The position numbers were made by a program, and so were the translations under genes. Positions 33,856-43,600 of a stretch of DNA of 64,000 nt are shown here, one piece after another. This DNA comes from Blastochloris viridis (GTDB lineage: Bacteria; Pseudomonadota; Alphaproteobacteria; UBA2136; UBA6156): NCBI GenBank assembly GCA_005768725.1, contig VAFM01000001.1, positions 310,001-374,000 of the forward strand, read 5' to 3'. The stretch's first letter is position 1. The number at the start of each line of letters is the position of its first letter. The notes beneath the pieces are model-generated. The model was given only the letters and a program-made list of their open reading frames with translations. It searched no databases and was not told the DNA's origin.

Positions 33856-34746
33856 ATGAGCACAACACCAAGCAACCTGAAAGACCCCCGCCATGCTGGC
33901 CCGACGCCGCCGTTTCAGGAAGACCAACTGACACCACCGGCGCAGGAATTTGAGATGAACCTGAAGCCCGACCACGGTGAAGAAAGCTATAAGGGCTCGG
34001 GACGCCTGAAAGGCCGCACCGCACTGATTACCGGCGGCGATAGCGGTATTGGCCGTGCCGTGGCTATTGCGTTTGCGCGGGAGGGCGCCGATATGGTCGT
34101 CAGCTATCTGGAAGAAGACGAGGATGCAGAGGAGACCAAACGCCAAGTTGAAGCCAGTGGCCAGCGCTGCAAGGTCATCCGTGGCGATATTACCGATGAA
34201 GAGCATTGCCAGATGCTGGTGGATACGACCGTCAAAGAGTTCGGCAAGCTAGATATTCTGGTCAACAATGCCGCCTTCCAGATGAGTTATGAATCGCTGG
34301 ATGAGATTCCGACCGAGGAATTCGACCGTACATTCCGTACCAATATTTATGCACCGTTCTGGCTGTGCAAGGCTGCGGCCAAGGTGATGGAGGCTGGCAG
34401 TACGATCATCAATACGGCATCCATCAACTCGTATCAGCCACTGCCAATATTGCTGCCCTATGCTACCACCAAGGGAGCGATTGCCAACTTTACCAAGGGA
34501 CTGGCCCAGTTGCTGGCCAAGCAGGGTATCCGTGTCAATGCGGTGGCACCGGGGCCGGTGTGGACACCGCTGATCCCTTCCACCATGCCGAAAGATGCGG
34601 TGAAGGATTTTGGTAAACAGACCCCGCTGGGACGCCCAGCCCAACCCGCGGAACTGGCACCTGTGTATGTGCTGCTGGCTTCGCAGGAGTCGAGCTACGT
34701 CACCGGCATGATTTATGGTGTGACCGGCGGCGAGATCATGGCCTAA
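33856..34746 (+). CDS. Short-chain dehydrogenase/reductase (general-stress YhdF/GsiB-neighbour type)
   Basis: 296 residues. The classical SDR signature appears as TALITGGDSGIGRAVAIAFA, then LVNNAAFQM and catalytic YATTKGAIANF (Tyr and Lys). The ~45-residue N-terminal extension (Pro-rich, PPFQEDQLTPP) is typical of stress-linked SDRs related to Bacillus YhdF/YhxC. AAGGAGAAG ribosome site. Lies 21 nt after the alcohol dehydrogenase gene. Substrate unknown. Confidence 0.93.
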   Translation: MSTTPSNLKDPRHAGPTPPFQEDQLTPPAQEFEMNLKPDHGEESYKGSGRLKGRTALITGGDSGIGRAVAIAFAREGADMVVSYLEEDEDAEETKRQVEASGQRCKVIRGDITDEEHCQMLVDTTVKEFGKLDILVNNAAFQMSYESLDEIPTEEFDRTFRTNIYAPFWLCKAAAKVMEAGSTIINTASINSYQPLPILLPYATTKGAIANFTKGLAQLLAKQGIRVNAVAPGPVWTPLIPSTMPKDAVKDFGKQTPLGRPAQPAELAPVYVLLASQESSYVTGMIYGVTGGEIMA

Positions 34747-34770
34747 CCACAATTGAGTTAGGTACAGCAA

Positions 34771-34795
34771 AAAGCGGCCTTCGGGCCGCTTTCTG
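34771..34795. terminator. Intrinsic terminator, bidirectional
   Basis: Stem AAAGCGGCC/GGCCGCTTT (34771-34779 and 34784-34792) between convergent SDR and DUF892 genes, with A-rich left and T-rich right flanks. Confidence 0.85.
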
Positions 34796-34814
34796 TGTGT
34801 CCCTAAGGTGCGGT

Positions 34815-35318
34815 TTAGGCAGCCTTGCGGGTGGTGGTTTCGGACGGAACCAGGGTTGCAGACAGTTGGGTGAGCAGTTTGTCGGCCTTCACTTCTTCTT
34901 GCAGGTTTTGGTCCAGCAGTTTGGCAGCGTCCTTCATGCCCAGTTGCTTGGCGAGGTCGCACAGAATGCTGTAGCGGGCCATCTCGTAGTGCTCTACGGC
35001 ACGGCCGGAACCGGCGATGGCGAGGTCTCCGACGGAGGTTTTGCCGAAATCGTCCATGGCTTCCTTGCCTTCCTCGATGATGCCTTGAATAGCTTCGCAG
35101 ACAACACCCTGAGCGCGCTTTTCGAGAATCTTGAAGACCTCTTCGATACGCTCGATTTGGCCTGCGGTCTCTTCGCGGTGGCTTTCAAGCGCGTCCTTCA
35201 GCTCTTCCGACTGAGCGGCTTTGGCCATCTTTGGCAGGGTTTTGTAGATTTGCTTCTCGGCGTAGTAAATGTCCTTCAGGTTGTGCAGGAACAGGTCGGT
35301 GAGCGTTTTATCAGCCAT
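34815..35318 (-). CDS. DUF892 (YciE/YciF) ferritin-like stress protein, second copy
   Basis: 167 residues, helical, with the family start LTDLFLHNLKDIYYAEKQIY and later GSGRAVEHYEMARYSILCDL. Paralogous to the gene at 9224. Start set at 35318 (MADKTLTDLF) because AAGGAGAATAAA lies just upstream. A longer frame to 35369 would include the promoter region. An EcfG-like promoter precedes it. Likely a general-stress protein with a metal-binding four-helix bundle. Confidence 0.92.
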   Translation of the reverse strand: MADKTLTDLFLHNLKDIYYAEKQIYKTLPKMAKAAQSEELKDALESHREETAGQIERIEEVFKILEKRAQGVVCEAIQGIIEEGKEAMDDFGKTSVGDLAIAGSGRAVEHYEMARYSILCDLAKQLGMKDAAKLLDQNLQEEVKADKLLTQLSATLVPSETTTRKAA

Positions 35319-35358
35319 TTTTATTCTCCTTGGTTGTTGTTGAATTGTGGGTACGGGC

Positions 35359-35383
35359 AACAGGTTCAAGGCCGGAGAGTTCC
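35359..35383 (-). promoter_or_regulatory. EcfG-type promoter (one mismatch)
   Basis: On the minus strand GGAAC (35383-35379), 16 nt, TGTT (35362-35359), one base from CGTT. About 41 nt before the DUF892 start at 35318. Confidence 0.6.
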
Positions 35384-35386
35384 GCG

Positions 35387-35986
35387 CTAGAGTCGATTCT
35401 GGATATCTTTTAAATACGCGTCTTCGATACCGAAGCGGCGGAACGCATCGATGACGTTCTCCAGATACGCCTGATTGGTGCCTGCTTTGCCCTTAGCAGT
35501 GGCAATGACGTACAGGGTTTCCTGCGGGCCTGGGTGAGTGAGCGCGGGGCTGGCAGGATCGGTCATCATGACAAGCTGGCTGCGGCCCTCAATGTCCATC
35601 CAGGTGGGGATATAGAATGGCAGGAGCATTTCCTGCTCCCATATCTTGCGCAATGCTTCATGGGCTTCGACCGCCGACAGCAGATAGGAAACGCCGTGGC
35701 ATTCGCCCTCCTGCTCTAACCCCAGCGTAAGCCCGGGTGACGAAGGCGTGCCACGGTTGTGAGGGTCGGCCAGATTGAAACGCCGCTGCCAGCCTTGCAG
35801 AACCTGAGGTTGGCAGCTTACGTATTTAAAGGGCGGATTGTAGGCCAACAGGCCGTACACAAAGACCCAGACGCCGCGATGGAGGTCAGATTTGTCCTTC
35901 AGGGTTTTGTCCAGAGAGGTTTCCAGCTCGGCCTGCGGGCGATGAGGTAAGATGAGGTCGGTGTTCATATCTGAACTAAGCCGCAA
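35387..35986 (-). CDS. ChaC-like gamma-glutamylcyclotransferase
   Basis: 199 residues from a TTG start with GAGG about 9 nt upstream; an ATG at 35968 would shorten it by 6. The family fingerprint YGLLAYNPPF (for YGSLMWNPGF), RRFNLADPHNRGTP and the loop LGLEQEGECHGVSYLL are present; the catalytic Glu would be in the WEQEM helix. ChaC enzymes cleave glutathione to 5-oxoproline and Cys-Gly. The G-S of the substrate loop is changed to G-L, so the specificity may differ. Lies 17 nt downstream of alkB, probably co-transcribed. Confidence 0.85.
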   Translation of the reverse strand: MRLSSDMNTDLILPHRPQAELETSLDKTLKDKSDLHRGVWVFVYGLLAYNPPFKYVSCQPQVLQGWQRRFNLADPHNRGTPSSPGLTLGLEQEGECHGVSYLLSAVEAHEALRKIWEQEMLLPFYIPTWMDIEGRSQLVMMTDPASPALTHPGPQETLYVIATAKGKAGTNQAYLENVIDAFRRFGIEDAYLKDIQNRL

Positions 35987-36003
35987 GCCACCGCCTCGTT
36001 CCT

Positions 36004-36594
36004 CTACGGTTTATAATTCCGGAAGGTGATGGAATAGCGCAGCTCTTCGACAGGGGGGATGCTGTGCTCCCATTCGGTGCGCGCGGGGCCGCTTATCAGA
36101 TACGCCGAGCGGGGGCTGGCGGTGAGATTGATGCGGTCCCAGGCGTCTTTGCCTGTTACCAATCCCTGCTTGAGACGCAGGCGAAAGGTGCAAGATGCGC
36201 CAAGCGAAACGCCGACGATTTTTTCGAACATCGGGCGGTCGCGGTGCCAACCGATACCGGCGCCGGGCGCGTATTCGGTGACAATGGCTTGCTGGAGGTC
36301 GTTGGCATCCATATCGGCAAAGGCAGCGGCTTTAGCGCGGAGGTCGTGCAGGAAGCTCGGGATAGGTTCGGCCGGATGAAGCGTATGGGTGTTGAAGTCG
36401 TAACTCCAGCCGTATGACATGACGCGGCGGTTGCCTTCATACCCTTCGTACTCAAAGTGTTTGAATGGCAGAGCTTCAATTATCTTGAGCAGCAGGGTTT
36501 CTTCGGCGGGCGTTATCAGGTCTTCGGTATAGCGGAAGCCAGAAGGGTAGACCGGCGGGGCCTCCTGCAACGAAAAGAGTGTGAACTGCGACAT
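36004..36594 (-). CDS. alkB: AlkB-like 2-oxoglutarate/Fe(II) dioxygenase
   Basis: About 196 residues. AlkB-type DNA/RNA dealkylase. Iron ligands are HRD (in GIGWHRDRPMFEKIVGVSLG) and the distal His in TEWEHSIPPVEELRYSITFR, which also supplies the 2-oxoglutarate-binding Arg. Start set at 36594 (MSQFTLFS); a farther ATG at 36612 lies inside a perfect palindrome. No clear Shine-Dalgarno. The promoter palindrome is shared with umuD, suggesting damage induction. Divergent from the DUF72 gene and followed by chaC. Confidence 0.9.
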   Translation of the reverse strand: MSQFTLFSLQEAPPVYPSGFRYTEDLITPAEETLLLKIIEALPFKHFEYEGYEGNRRVMSYGWSYDFNTHTLHPAEPIPSFLHDLRAKAAAFADMDANDLQQAIVTEYAPGAGIGWHRDRPMFEKIVGVSLGASCTFRLRLKQGLVTGKDAWDRINLTASPRSAYLISGPARTEWEHSIPPVEELRYSITFRNYKP

Positions 36595-36596
36595 GA

Positions 36597-36629
36597 ATTG
36601 ATATTTGAACATATATCAATATTCGTCAA
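36597..36629 (-). promoter_or_regulatory. Promoter with palindromic operator (alkB)
   Basis: TTGACG on the minus strand (36629-36624), then ATTGATAT (36620-36613), 8 nt, ATATCAAT (36604-36597), ending 2 nt before the chosen ATG. Core ATTGATA-N10-TATCAAT is identical in layout to the umuD site. Confidence 0.6.
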
Positions 36630-36676
36630 GGGTGTTTGCCTTTGAACAATAACGACGTTGATGAATTTGTTTGTAC

Positions 36677-37546
36677 ATGGCTGTGCTGGTACCCGTTAAA
36701 CCCAAAACAAGTAAGGCAGAACGCCGCGAGAAACAGCGGGCGACCAATGTGCTGCGGGCGGAGAAAATGCACAAAGCACGCCTGGACATGTTGCGTGAGC
36801 TGGTGCCTGAAGCCCCTGCCCTGCCTACGCTGAATGTGGGATGCTCCGGCTGGTTCTACTGGGACTGGAAAGGTACGTTTTACCCGGAAGACATGAAGAC
36901 CAATGAGTGGTTTGCGTATTACATGCAGCACTTCGGTACGGTGGAACTGAATGCGCCGTTTTACGGCTGGCCAACGGTCAACACGGTGAAGACCTGGCGG
37001 CGCCAGGCCGAAGCTAACCCTGACTTTGTTTATACGGTGAAGGTGAATGAGCTCATCACGCACATTTGGAAATTTGAGGATGTGGGCGAATTGATTACCA
37101 GCTTTGGGCTTATTGCCGACGTGCTGGGGCCGAAGTTCGGGTGCTTTTTGTACCAGCTGCCGCCGAGTTATCATTTCAGCGAGCAGCGGCTGGAGGACAT
37201 ACTCAGCCAACTCGACCATTCCCGTCGAAATGTGGTGGAATTCCGGCACGCCAGTTGGTGGAATGACCGTGTGTATGCGGCGTTTGAAACGACCGGCACT
37301 ATATTCTGTGCGTGCAGCGGGCCCAAGCTGCCGGACGATATGGTCAAAACGGCAGACGAGGTTTATGTGCGTTTTCATGGGACCGAAAAATGGTATCGGC
37401 ACAATTACAGTGACGAAGAGCTTGAGGCTTGGGCGCAAAAAATTGTGGCCAGTAAGCCCGCACGGACGTGGGTGTATTTTAATAACGACTATGACGGATA
37501 CGCGATTGCCAATGGCCTCTGGTTGCGGGAGCGACTTAAGGTTTGA
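36677..37546 (+). CDS. DUF72 (YecE-like) protein
   Basis: About 289 residues. DUF72 TIM-barrel family, function unknown. Signature features seen: NVGCSGWFYWDWKGTFYP near residue 54, VELNAPFYGWPT, a central LPPSYHF, the VVEFRHASWW motif and VYVRFHG near the C-terminus. The N-terminal ~50 residues are a Lys/Arg-rich extension before the barrel. Divergent from alkB; the shared 80-nt intergenic region carries the palindromic operator. A TTG start two codons earlier is possible. Confidence 0.9.
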   Translation: MAVLVPVKPKTSKAERREKQRATNVLRAEKMHKARLDMLRELVPEAPALPTLNVGCSGWFYWDWKGTFYPEDMKTNEWFAYYMQHFGTVELNAPFYGWPTVNTVKTWRRQAEANPDFVYTVKVNELITHIWKFEDVGELITSFGLIADVLGPKFGCFLYQLPPSYHFSEQRLEDILSQLDHSRRNVVEFRHASWWNDRVYAAFETTGTIFCACSGPKLPDDMVKTADEVYVRFHGTEKWYRHNYSDEELEAWAQKIVASKPARTWVYFNNDYDGYAIANGLWLRERLKV

Positions 37547-37591
37547 AAACAGGCTTGCTAGGCAGTTCGGTCCGGGAGTATGGTTGGTCTC

Positions 37592-37918
37592 ATGAAGCGT
37601 CTGCTCACCTTTAGCGCCGTACTGGTCGTTTTGATGGCCGGGTTTATGTCGGTGTGTGCGGCAGATGAGAATTGCAGCCCGGAGGCCATTCATACGGCGT
37701 CTCATGCTGATGCGGAACGTGTTGATTCCCAGACGGCCTCGCATGACGTTCAGAAAGACCACTGCGGCATGGTATGCCATGTGGCGTCTCATACCCTGCT
37801 TCAGACTGCGCCTGCGGCACTCAGCTCTATCAGTATCGGTGAAGGTCGTATCGTAAGCACCGATGACGCCATCCGCCTCGGTCTGTACACGGTTCTCGAT
37901 CAGCCTCCTCGGGCGTAA
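37592..37918 (+). CDS. Small secreted His/Cys protein upstream of the metal pump
   Basis: 108 residues with signal peptide (MKRLLTFSAVLVVLMAGFM, cut after VCA). The mature part contains several His and Cys residues (HTASHADAER, KDHCGMVCHVASH) that could bind a metal. It precedes the Czc-type genes, so periplasmic metal sensing or binding is the inference. A start 12 nt earlier (37580) is possible. Family not recognised. Confidence 0.65.
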   Translation: MKRLLTFSAVLVVLMAGFMSVCAADENCSPEAIHTASHADAERVDSQTASHDVQKDHCGMVCHVASHTLLQTAPAALSSISIGEGRIVSTDDAIRLGLYTVLDQPPRA

Positions 37919-38064
37919 TTTCCCTTTCTTTGGAAACTCTCCGTCCGTAAGGCTGTTGTGGTAACGCAGCTTTCGCCCGTTGTTTTCATTCCCCCCTTAT
38001 TTATACCCAACGCCGGTTTGCTGATGGATATGCGGACCGGCACCCCATACGAAAGTACATTGTT

Positions 38065-38328
38065 ATGAAAACCCTCTTTTTAGCGGCCGCGCTTATGGCT
38101 GTGGCCAGTGCAAGTTTTGCTGAAAGTCAGCCGCGTAATTCCGAGACGCATCAGCACACCACCGGCAAGGTCAAAACCGACACGACACCACAGAATGCTG
38201 CCAGTACTACCGAAGGCAAACGCCTGCCGGGCCGTGACTGCAAGTTCTATGAAGGTGGCACCCGCCAGCATTCGTTCCCGCAGTACGAGATCGGGAACCC
38301 GAACCGCCCGGAATGCCCTTCGGCCTAA
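38065..38328 (+). CDS. Small secreted protein in the metal-resistance region
   Basis: 87 residues with signal peptide MKTLFLAAALMAVASASFA. The mature protein is polar, with ETHQHTTGK and two cysteines (CKFYEGG and RPEC) in the last third. Lies 61 nt before the CzcC-like gene. Function unknown; position suggests a periplasmic accessory to the pump. Confidence 0.65.
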   Translation: MKTLFLAAALMAVASASFAESQPRNSETHQHTTGKVKTDTTPQNAASTTEGKRLPGRDCKFYEGGTRQHSFPQYEIGNPNRPECPSA

Positions 38329-38389
38329 CCTTAGAGTAGCAACGGGGGCCATGTGCGCATGGCTCCCTCCCTTACTTACGAGATTTGAC

Positions 38390-39649
38390 ATGCACGTTCT
38401 ACGTTTTATGCCGTTATGGCTTGGTATGGCCTTGTGCCTACCTGCATGGGCAGACCCCAGCCCGACACTTCGTTTATCATCCGCCATTGAGCAGGCGCTT
38501 GAAGGCTCGCCGGTACTCTCTTCGGCCCGGGCTGCGCTCGCCTCCGCCCAAGGGAGCGAGTTGCAGGCCGGTGCCTTGCCAAACCCGGAGATCGGCTTTG
38601 AAGCCGAGAACCTGGCTGGCAGCGGCGATTACCGCGGTACGTCTGCAGCGGAATATACCTATAGCCTTTCCCAGAAGATCGAGCTTGGGGGCAAGCGGGC
38701 CTCTCGCCGGAGTGTGGCCGGGGCCGAGCGCCGGGCTACCGATAAGGATATGCAGGCGGCACGGCTTGATGTCATTCGCAGTGTGACGCTTGCGTATGGC
38801 GATGTGCTGGCGACGGAGGAAAAGCTTAAACTTGCGCGTGCGCGTGAAGCTCTTGCCGACGAGGTTCTGGCTAATGTGAGCCAGCGCGTGGGCGCGGCGC
38901 GAGACCCGCTGATTTATAAGAATCAGGCCGATGTGGCCCTTGCCACCGCCCGGCTGGAACGCCAGAACATGGAGCGTGCGTTGCAACTGGCCAAGCGCAA
39001 GCTGGCGTCTCATTGGGGCGATGCGGTTGTGACCGAGACGCTGGATACGACGGTGCTGACCTCTAGCACATTGCCCGAGCCGCTGGATGTGTATCAGTCG
39101 AAGCTAGCTTCTACCCCTGATATGCAAAGGTATGACGATGTACGTGCGGCCAAAGCGGCGGCGTTCCGGTTAGAGAAAACGCAGAGTGTTCCGGACCCTT
39201 CGTTCAGCATTGGTGTGCGGGATTTTAAAGAAAGTGGACATCAGGCGATGGTGGCGGGAGTGAGTTTGCCCCTGCCCGTGCTCGACCGGAACAGCGGCAA
39301 TATCGCACGGGCGTCGTCGGAGATTGTTCAGGCCGAACAGGACGCCCGACAGGCCCGCCTGAATGCCGAACAAGCCTTGCACGAAGCTTGGCTGGACTGG
39401 CAGACCGCGTATAGCGAAGCCCATGAATTGCAGACGCGTATCATTCCTTCGGCGGAAGAAGCCCTGAAGCTCTCGCGGCAGGGGTATGAGCGCGGGCGCT
39501 TTTCGTTTCTGGAAGTGCTAAACGCCCAGCGCACCCTGGCCGATGCGCAGGAGCAACGCGTGAATGCTTTGCAACGCCAGCTTTACGCCAAAGCCACCGT
39601 ACAACGCCTTACTACCCCCTTTACATCTTTACAGGAGACCACCCGATGA
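38390..39649 (+). CDS. czcC: CzcC-like outer-membrane efflux channel
   Basis: 419 residues. TolC-family channel: signal peptide (MHVLRFMPLWLGMALCLPAWA), then paired coiled-coil repeats with PNPEIGFEAENLAGSGDYRG, SLSQKIELGGKR (the typical CzcC EWELGGKR-like motif) and FSFLEVLNAQRTL near the end. Start set at the ATG that opens the signal peptide; the frame continues upstream through the preceding gene but without signal. Overlaps czcB by 4 bp (ATGA). Confidence 0.93.
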   Translation: MHVLRFMPLWLGMALCLPAWADPSPTLRLSSAIEQALEGSPVLSSARAALASAQGSELQAGALPNPEIGFEAENLAGSGDYRGTSAAEYTYSLSQKIELGGKRASRRSVAGAERRATDKDMQAARLDVIRSVTLAYGDVLATEEKLKLARAREALADEVLANVSQRVGAARDPLIYKNQADVALATARLERQNMERALQLAKRKLASHWGDAVVTETLDTTVLTSSTLPEPLDVYQSKLASTPDMQRYDDVRAAKAAAFRLEKTQSVPDPSFSIGVRDFKESGHQAMVAGVSLPLPVLDRNSGNIARASSEIVQAEQDARQARLNAEQALHEAWLDWQTAYSEAHELQTRIIPSAEEALKLSRQGYERGRFSFLEVLNAQRTLADAQEQRVNALQRQLYAKATVQRLTTPFTSLQETTR

Positions 39650-40626
39650 AACCCCACACTCTTATCTTTATTGCCATTGCGCTTGCTGTTGCTGGCAGCG
39701 GTTGCTGGTACTTCAAGCACACTGACATGAACGCGATTGCGCCTGCTGAAGGCCCGGACCATGCCGAGGCCGATGAACACGGCCACGCGGACGAAGGTCA
39801 TGGAGATGAAGCCTCTACGACCCTTTCTGATGAGGTGGCCAAAGCGGCTGGCATTACTGTGGAAACAGCGGGCCCTGCGGCTTTAGCCGAACGGTTGCCG
39901 TTGCGGGGGAAGATCATTCTCAACCCGGAAACCTCTGCCGAGGTGAAGGCACGTTTTGCCGGTGTGGTGAAACGTGTGCGTGCAACTTTGGGCCAGACAG
40001 TTACGAAGGGTGAAGCCCTTGCAACTGTAGAAAGTAACGACAGCCTGCAAACCTATGCCGTGACCAGCCCGTTGTCCGGAGTAGTGCTGGCACGTAGCGT
40101 GAATGTGGGCGATACGGCGGCGGAGCAGCCCCTGTTTACGGTGGCGAATTTAGCCACCGTGACGGCCGAGCTTCATGTGTTCCCGCAGGATATTTCACGG
40201 GTACGTGTCGGTCAGACCGTGCAGGTGCAAAGCGTGGACGGGAGCGTGGAGGGTACGGGAACCATTAAAGCCCTGCTGCCGACCACCGATGCCGACACAC
40301 AGACCGTGCAGGTGTGGGTAACACTGCCGAACAGCGATGCCCGCTGGCGCGCCGGAATGGCCGTACAGGCCGGGGCTGTGGTGGGCGAAGACCAGCAGGT
40401 TGCGCTGGCCGTGAAAAACACCGCCCTGCAAACGCTGAACAACCAGACCGTAGTGTTTGTGAAGGAAGGCGAAACGTACGCGGCGCATCCGATCAAACCC
40501 GGCCGTACCGACGGGGTGATGACAGAAGTGCTGGAGGGCCTTGAGGCTGGCGACAGTTATGTGGCGACCAACAGCTTCATTGTGAAGGCCGATATTGGCA
40601 AAGCCAGTGCCGAACACAGCCACTAG
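39646..40626 (+). CDS. czcB: CzcB-like periplasmic adaptor
   Basis: 326 residues. Membrane fusion protein of a heavy-metal RND pump. An N-terminal hydrophobic anchor is followed by a His/Glu/Asp-rich segment (HAEADEHGHADEGHGDEA, near 40-57) likely to bind metal ions. Then come a lipoyl/beta-barrel core (VKARFAGVVKRVRATLGQTV, TSPLSGVVLARSVNVGDTA) and a C-terminal domain. Overlaps czcC; 23 nt before czcA. Confidence 0.93.
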   Translation: MKPHTLIFIAIALAVAGSGCWYFKHTDMNAIAPAEGPDHAEADEHGHADEGHGDEASTTLSDEVAKAAGITVETAGPAALAERLPLRGKIILNPETSAEVKARFAGVVKRVRATLGQTVTKGEALATVESNDSLQTYAVTSPLSGVVLARSVNVGDTAAEQPLFTVANLATVTAELHVFPQDISRVRVGQTVQVQSVDGSVEGTGTIKALLPTTDADTQTVQVWVTLPNSDARWRAGMAVQAGAVVGEDQQVALAVKNTALQTLNNQTVVFVKEGETYAAHPIKPGRTDGVMTEVLEGLEAGDSYVATNSFIVKADIGKASAEHSH

Positions 40627-40649
40627 AGACGCAGACAGGAATTCTCATC

Positions 40650-43600
40650 ATGCTTGAACACATCATTCATCTTTCCATCCGTCATCGCTGGCTGGTTATG
40701 GCGCTTGTTATGGGGTTAGCCGCCCTTGGGGCGTATAACTTCACGCGCCTATCCATCGACGCCGTGCCGGACATCACCAACGTGCAGGTGCAGATCAATA
40801 CCGAAGCCGCCGGATATTCGCCTTTGGAAACCGAGCAGCGAGTTACCTTCCCGATCGAAACCGCGCTGGCGGGGCTGCCTAAGCTGGACCATACCCGTTC
40901 GCTTTCGCGCTACGGGCTTTCGCAGGTCACGGTGGTATTTGAAGAAGGCACCGACCTTTATTTTGCGCGGCAGTTGATTGCCGAGCGGTTGCAACAGGCG
41001 CGCTCGCAATTGCCGCAGGGGCTGGAGCCTTCGATGGGGCCGATTGCCACGGGCTTGGGAGAGATTTTCAGTTATGTGGTGCAGGCTGCGCCAGATGCCC
41101 GCAAGGCGGATGGCAGCGTCTATACGCCGATGGATTTAGCGGAGTTACAGGAATGGGTGATCGTGCCGCAGTTACGCACGCTGAAAGGTGTGACCGAGGT
41201 TAATAGCATCGGTGGTTATGAGAAGCAGTTCCATGTTCTGCCCGACCCTGAACGCCTGCGGGCTTACAACCTGACCCTTGCCGATCTTATTTCCACTCTG
41301 GAGCGCAATAACGCGAATATCGGGGCCGGATATATTGAGCGCAATGGCGAGCAGTACCTTATCCGTGTGCCCGGCCAGGTGACCGATGAAGAGGCTATCG
41401 GCGATATCATTCTTTCCAAGCGCAACGACCTGACGCTGCGTGTGCGGGATGTGGCGCACGTGGCGCTGGGGTCTCCGTTACGTACCGGAGCCGCCAGTAT
41501 GAACGGGCAGGAAGTGGTGCTGGGCACCGCCATGATGCTGGTGGGCGAGAACAGCCGCGAGGTATCGCGGCGCGTGGCTACCAAGCTGGAAGAGATCAAC
41601 CGCAGCCTGCCGGACGGTGTGACCGCCCGCGCGGTGTACGACCGTACGACGCTGGTGGACCGCACGATTGCGACGGTGGAGAAGAACCTGTTGGAGGGTG
41701 CTCTGCTGGTTATCGTGGTGCTGTTCTTGCTGTTGGGGAATATACGCGCGGCGCTTATTACCGCCGCCGTGATACCGCTGGCGATGCTGATGACCATTAC
41801 CGGCATGGTGCAGAACAAGGTATCCGGTAACCTGATGAGCCTTGGCGCGCTGGACTTTGGGCTGATTGTGGATGGGGCGGTGATCATTATCGAAAACTGC
41901 CTGCGGCGGTTTGGGATGCAACAACATGCACTGGGCCGTTTGCTGAATAAAGAGGAGCGCTTCCGGTTGGCAGCGGCGGCTACGGCCGAGGTTATCAAGC
42001 CCAGCCTGTTCGGGGTGGTTATCATCACCGTGGTGTATCTGCCCCTTTTTGCGCTCACGGGTGTGGAAGGCAAGATGTTCCACCCGATGGCGTTTACGGT
42101 GGTAGCTGCGTTGCTTGCGGCCTTGCTGCTCTCCCTCACCTTTGTGCCCGCCGCCGTGGCGCTGTTTGTGACCGGCAAGGTGGAAGAGAAAGAGAATGCC
42201 GCCATGCGCCTTGCGCATAAGTGGTACACACCTGCACTGGGCTGGAGCTTGGCGCATCCGTGGCGGATGATGGGCATTGCCGGGCTGTGTGTAGCTGTAA
42301 GCCTTATTCTGGCAAGCCGGATGGGGACGGAATTCATCCCGAGTCTGGACGAAGGCGATATTGCGCTGCATGCCATGCGTATTCCCGGCACCAGCCTCAG
42401 CCAGTCTCTGGCCATGCAGCGGCAGGTGGAAGCCACGCTCAAGACGTTCCCGGAAGTGAAAGAGGTGTTCAGTAAGATTGGTACGCCGGAAGTGGCGACC
42501 GACCCCATGCCACCGAACGTGGCCGATACCTTTGTGATGCTGAAGCCCAAGAAAGACTGGCCGGATGCCAAGACCAAGGCCCAGCTTGTACGCGAGATGG
42601 AAGAGGCTCTGGAAAAACTGCCCGGCAATAACTATGAGTTCACGCAGCCGATTCAGATGCGCTTTAACGAGCTTATCTCTGGTGTGCGTTCGGACGTTGC
42701 GGTGAAGGTGTTCGGCGATGATACCGCCACCATGCTACAAACCGCCAACGCGATCGCGGCTGTTCTGAATAAAGTACCCGGTGCAGCCGACGTAAAGACC
42801 GAGCAGGCCGAGGGTTTGCCGATGCTCACCATTCTGCCCAACCGTAAGGCTTTGGAGCGTTACGGCCTGAACGTGGCCGATGTGCAGGATGTGATTGAAG
42901 TCGCGATGGGTGGGCGCTCGGCGGGTCAGGTATTCGATGGTGACCGCCGGTTCGATCTGGTGGTGCGTCTGCCGGAGAATCTGCGCTCTGATCTTTCGGC
43001 GCTGGAGAATCTGCCGATCCCCCTGCCCGCGGGCACCACTCCGGCGTTTGTGCCTTTAAAAGAGGTAGCGCGACTTACGCAGGAATATGGGCCTAATCAG
43101 ATCGGGCGTGAGAACGGCAAGCGTACTCTTGTTGTAACGGCAAATGTACGCGGAACCGACCTTGGCAGCTTTGTGGCCCAGGCCCGCGATGCCATTACCG
43201 CGCAGGTAAAGCTTCCGACCGGTTACTGGCTGGAATATGGGGGTACGTTCGAGCAGCTTAACTCGGCCAAGGAACGTCTGATGGTTGTCGTACCGGTGGC
43301 GTTCCTGCTCATCATCGGGCTGCTGTTTATGGCGTTCGGTTCCGGGCGGGATGCGTTGCTGGTGTTCAGCGGTGTGCCCCTTGCGTTGACCGGTGGCGTG
43401 CTGGCGCTGTGGCTGCGGGATATTCCGCTTTCCATTACCGCGGGGGTGGGCTTTATCGCGCTCTCCGGTGTGGCGGTGCTGAACGGTGTGGTGATGGTGA
43501 GCTTCATCAAAACGCTGCGTGAGCAAGGGCTTAAATTGGAAGAGGCTGTGCGTGAAGGCGCCCTCACCCGTCTGCGTCCCGTACTAATGACGGCGCTAGT

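Noticed and set aside
41264..42628. 454-codon frame antisense to czcA
   Set aside because: Ser/Arg/Thr-rich shadow of a well-supported RND pump.
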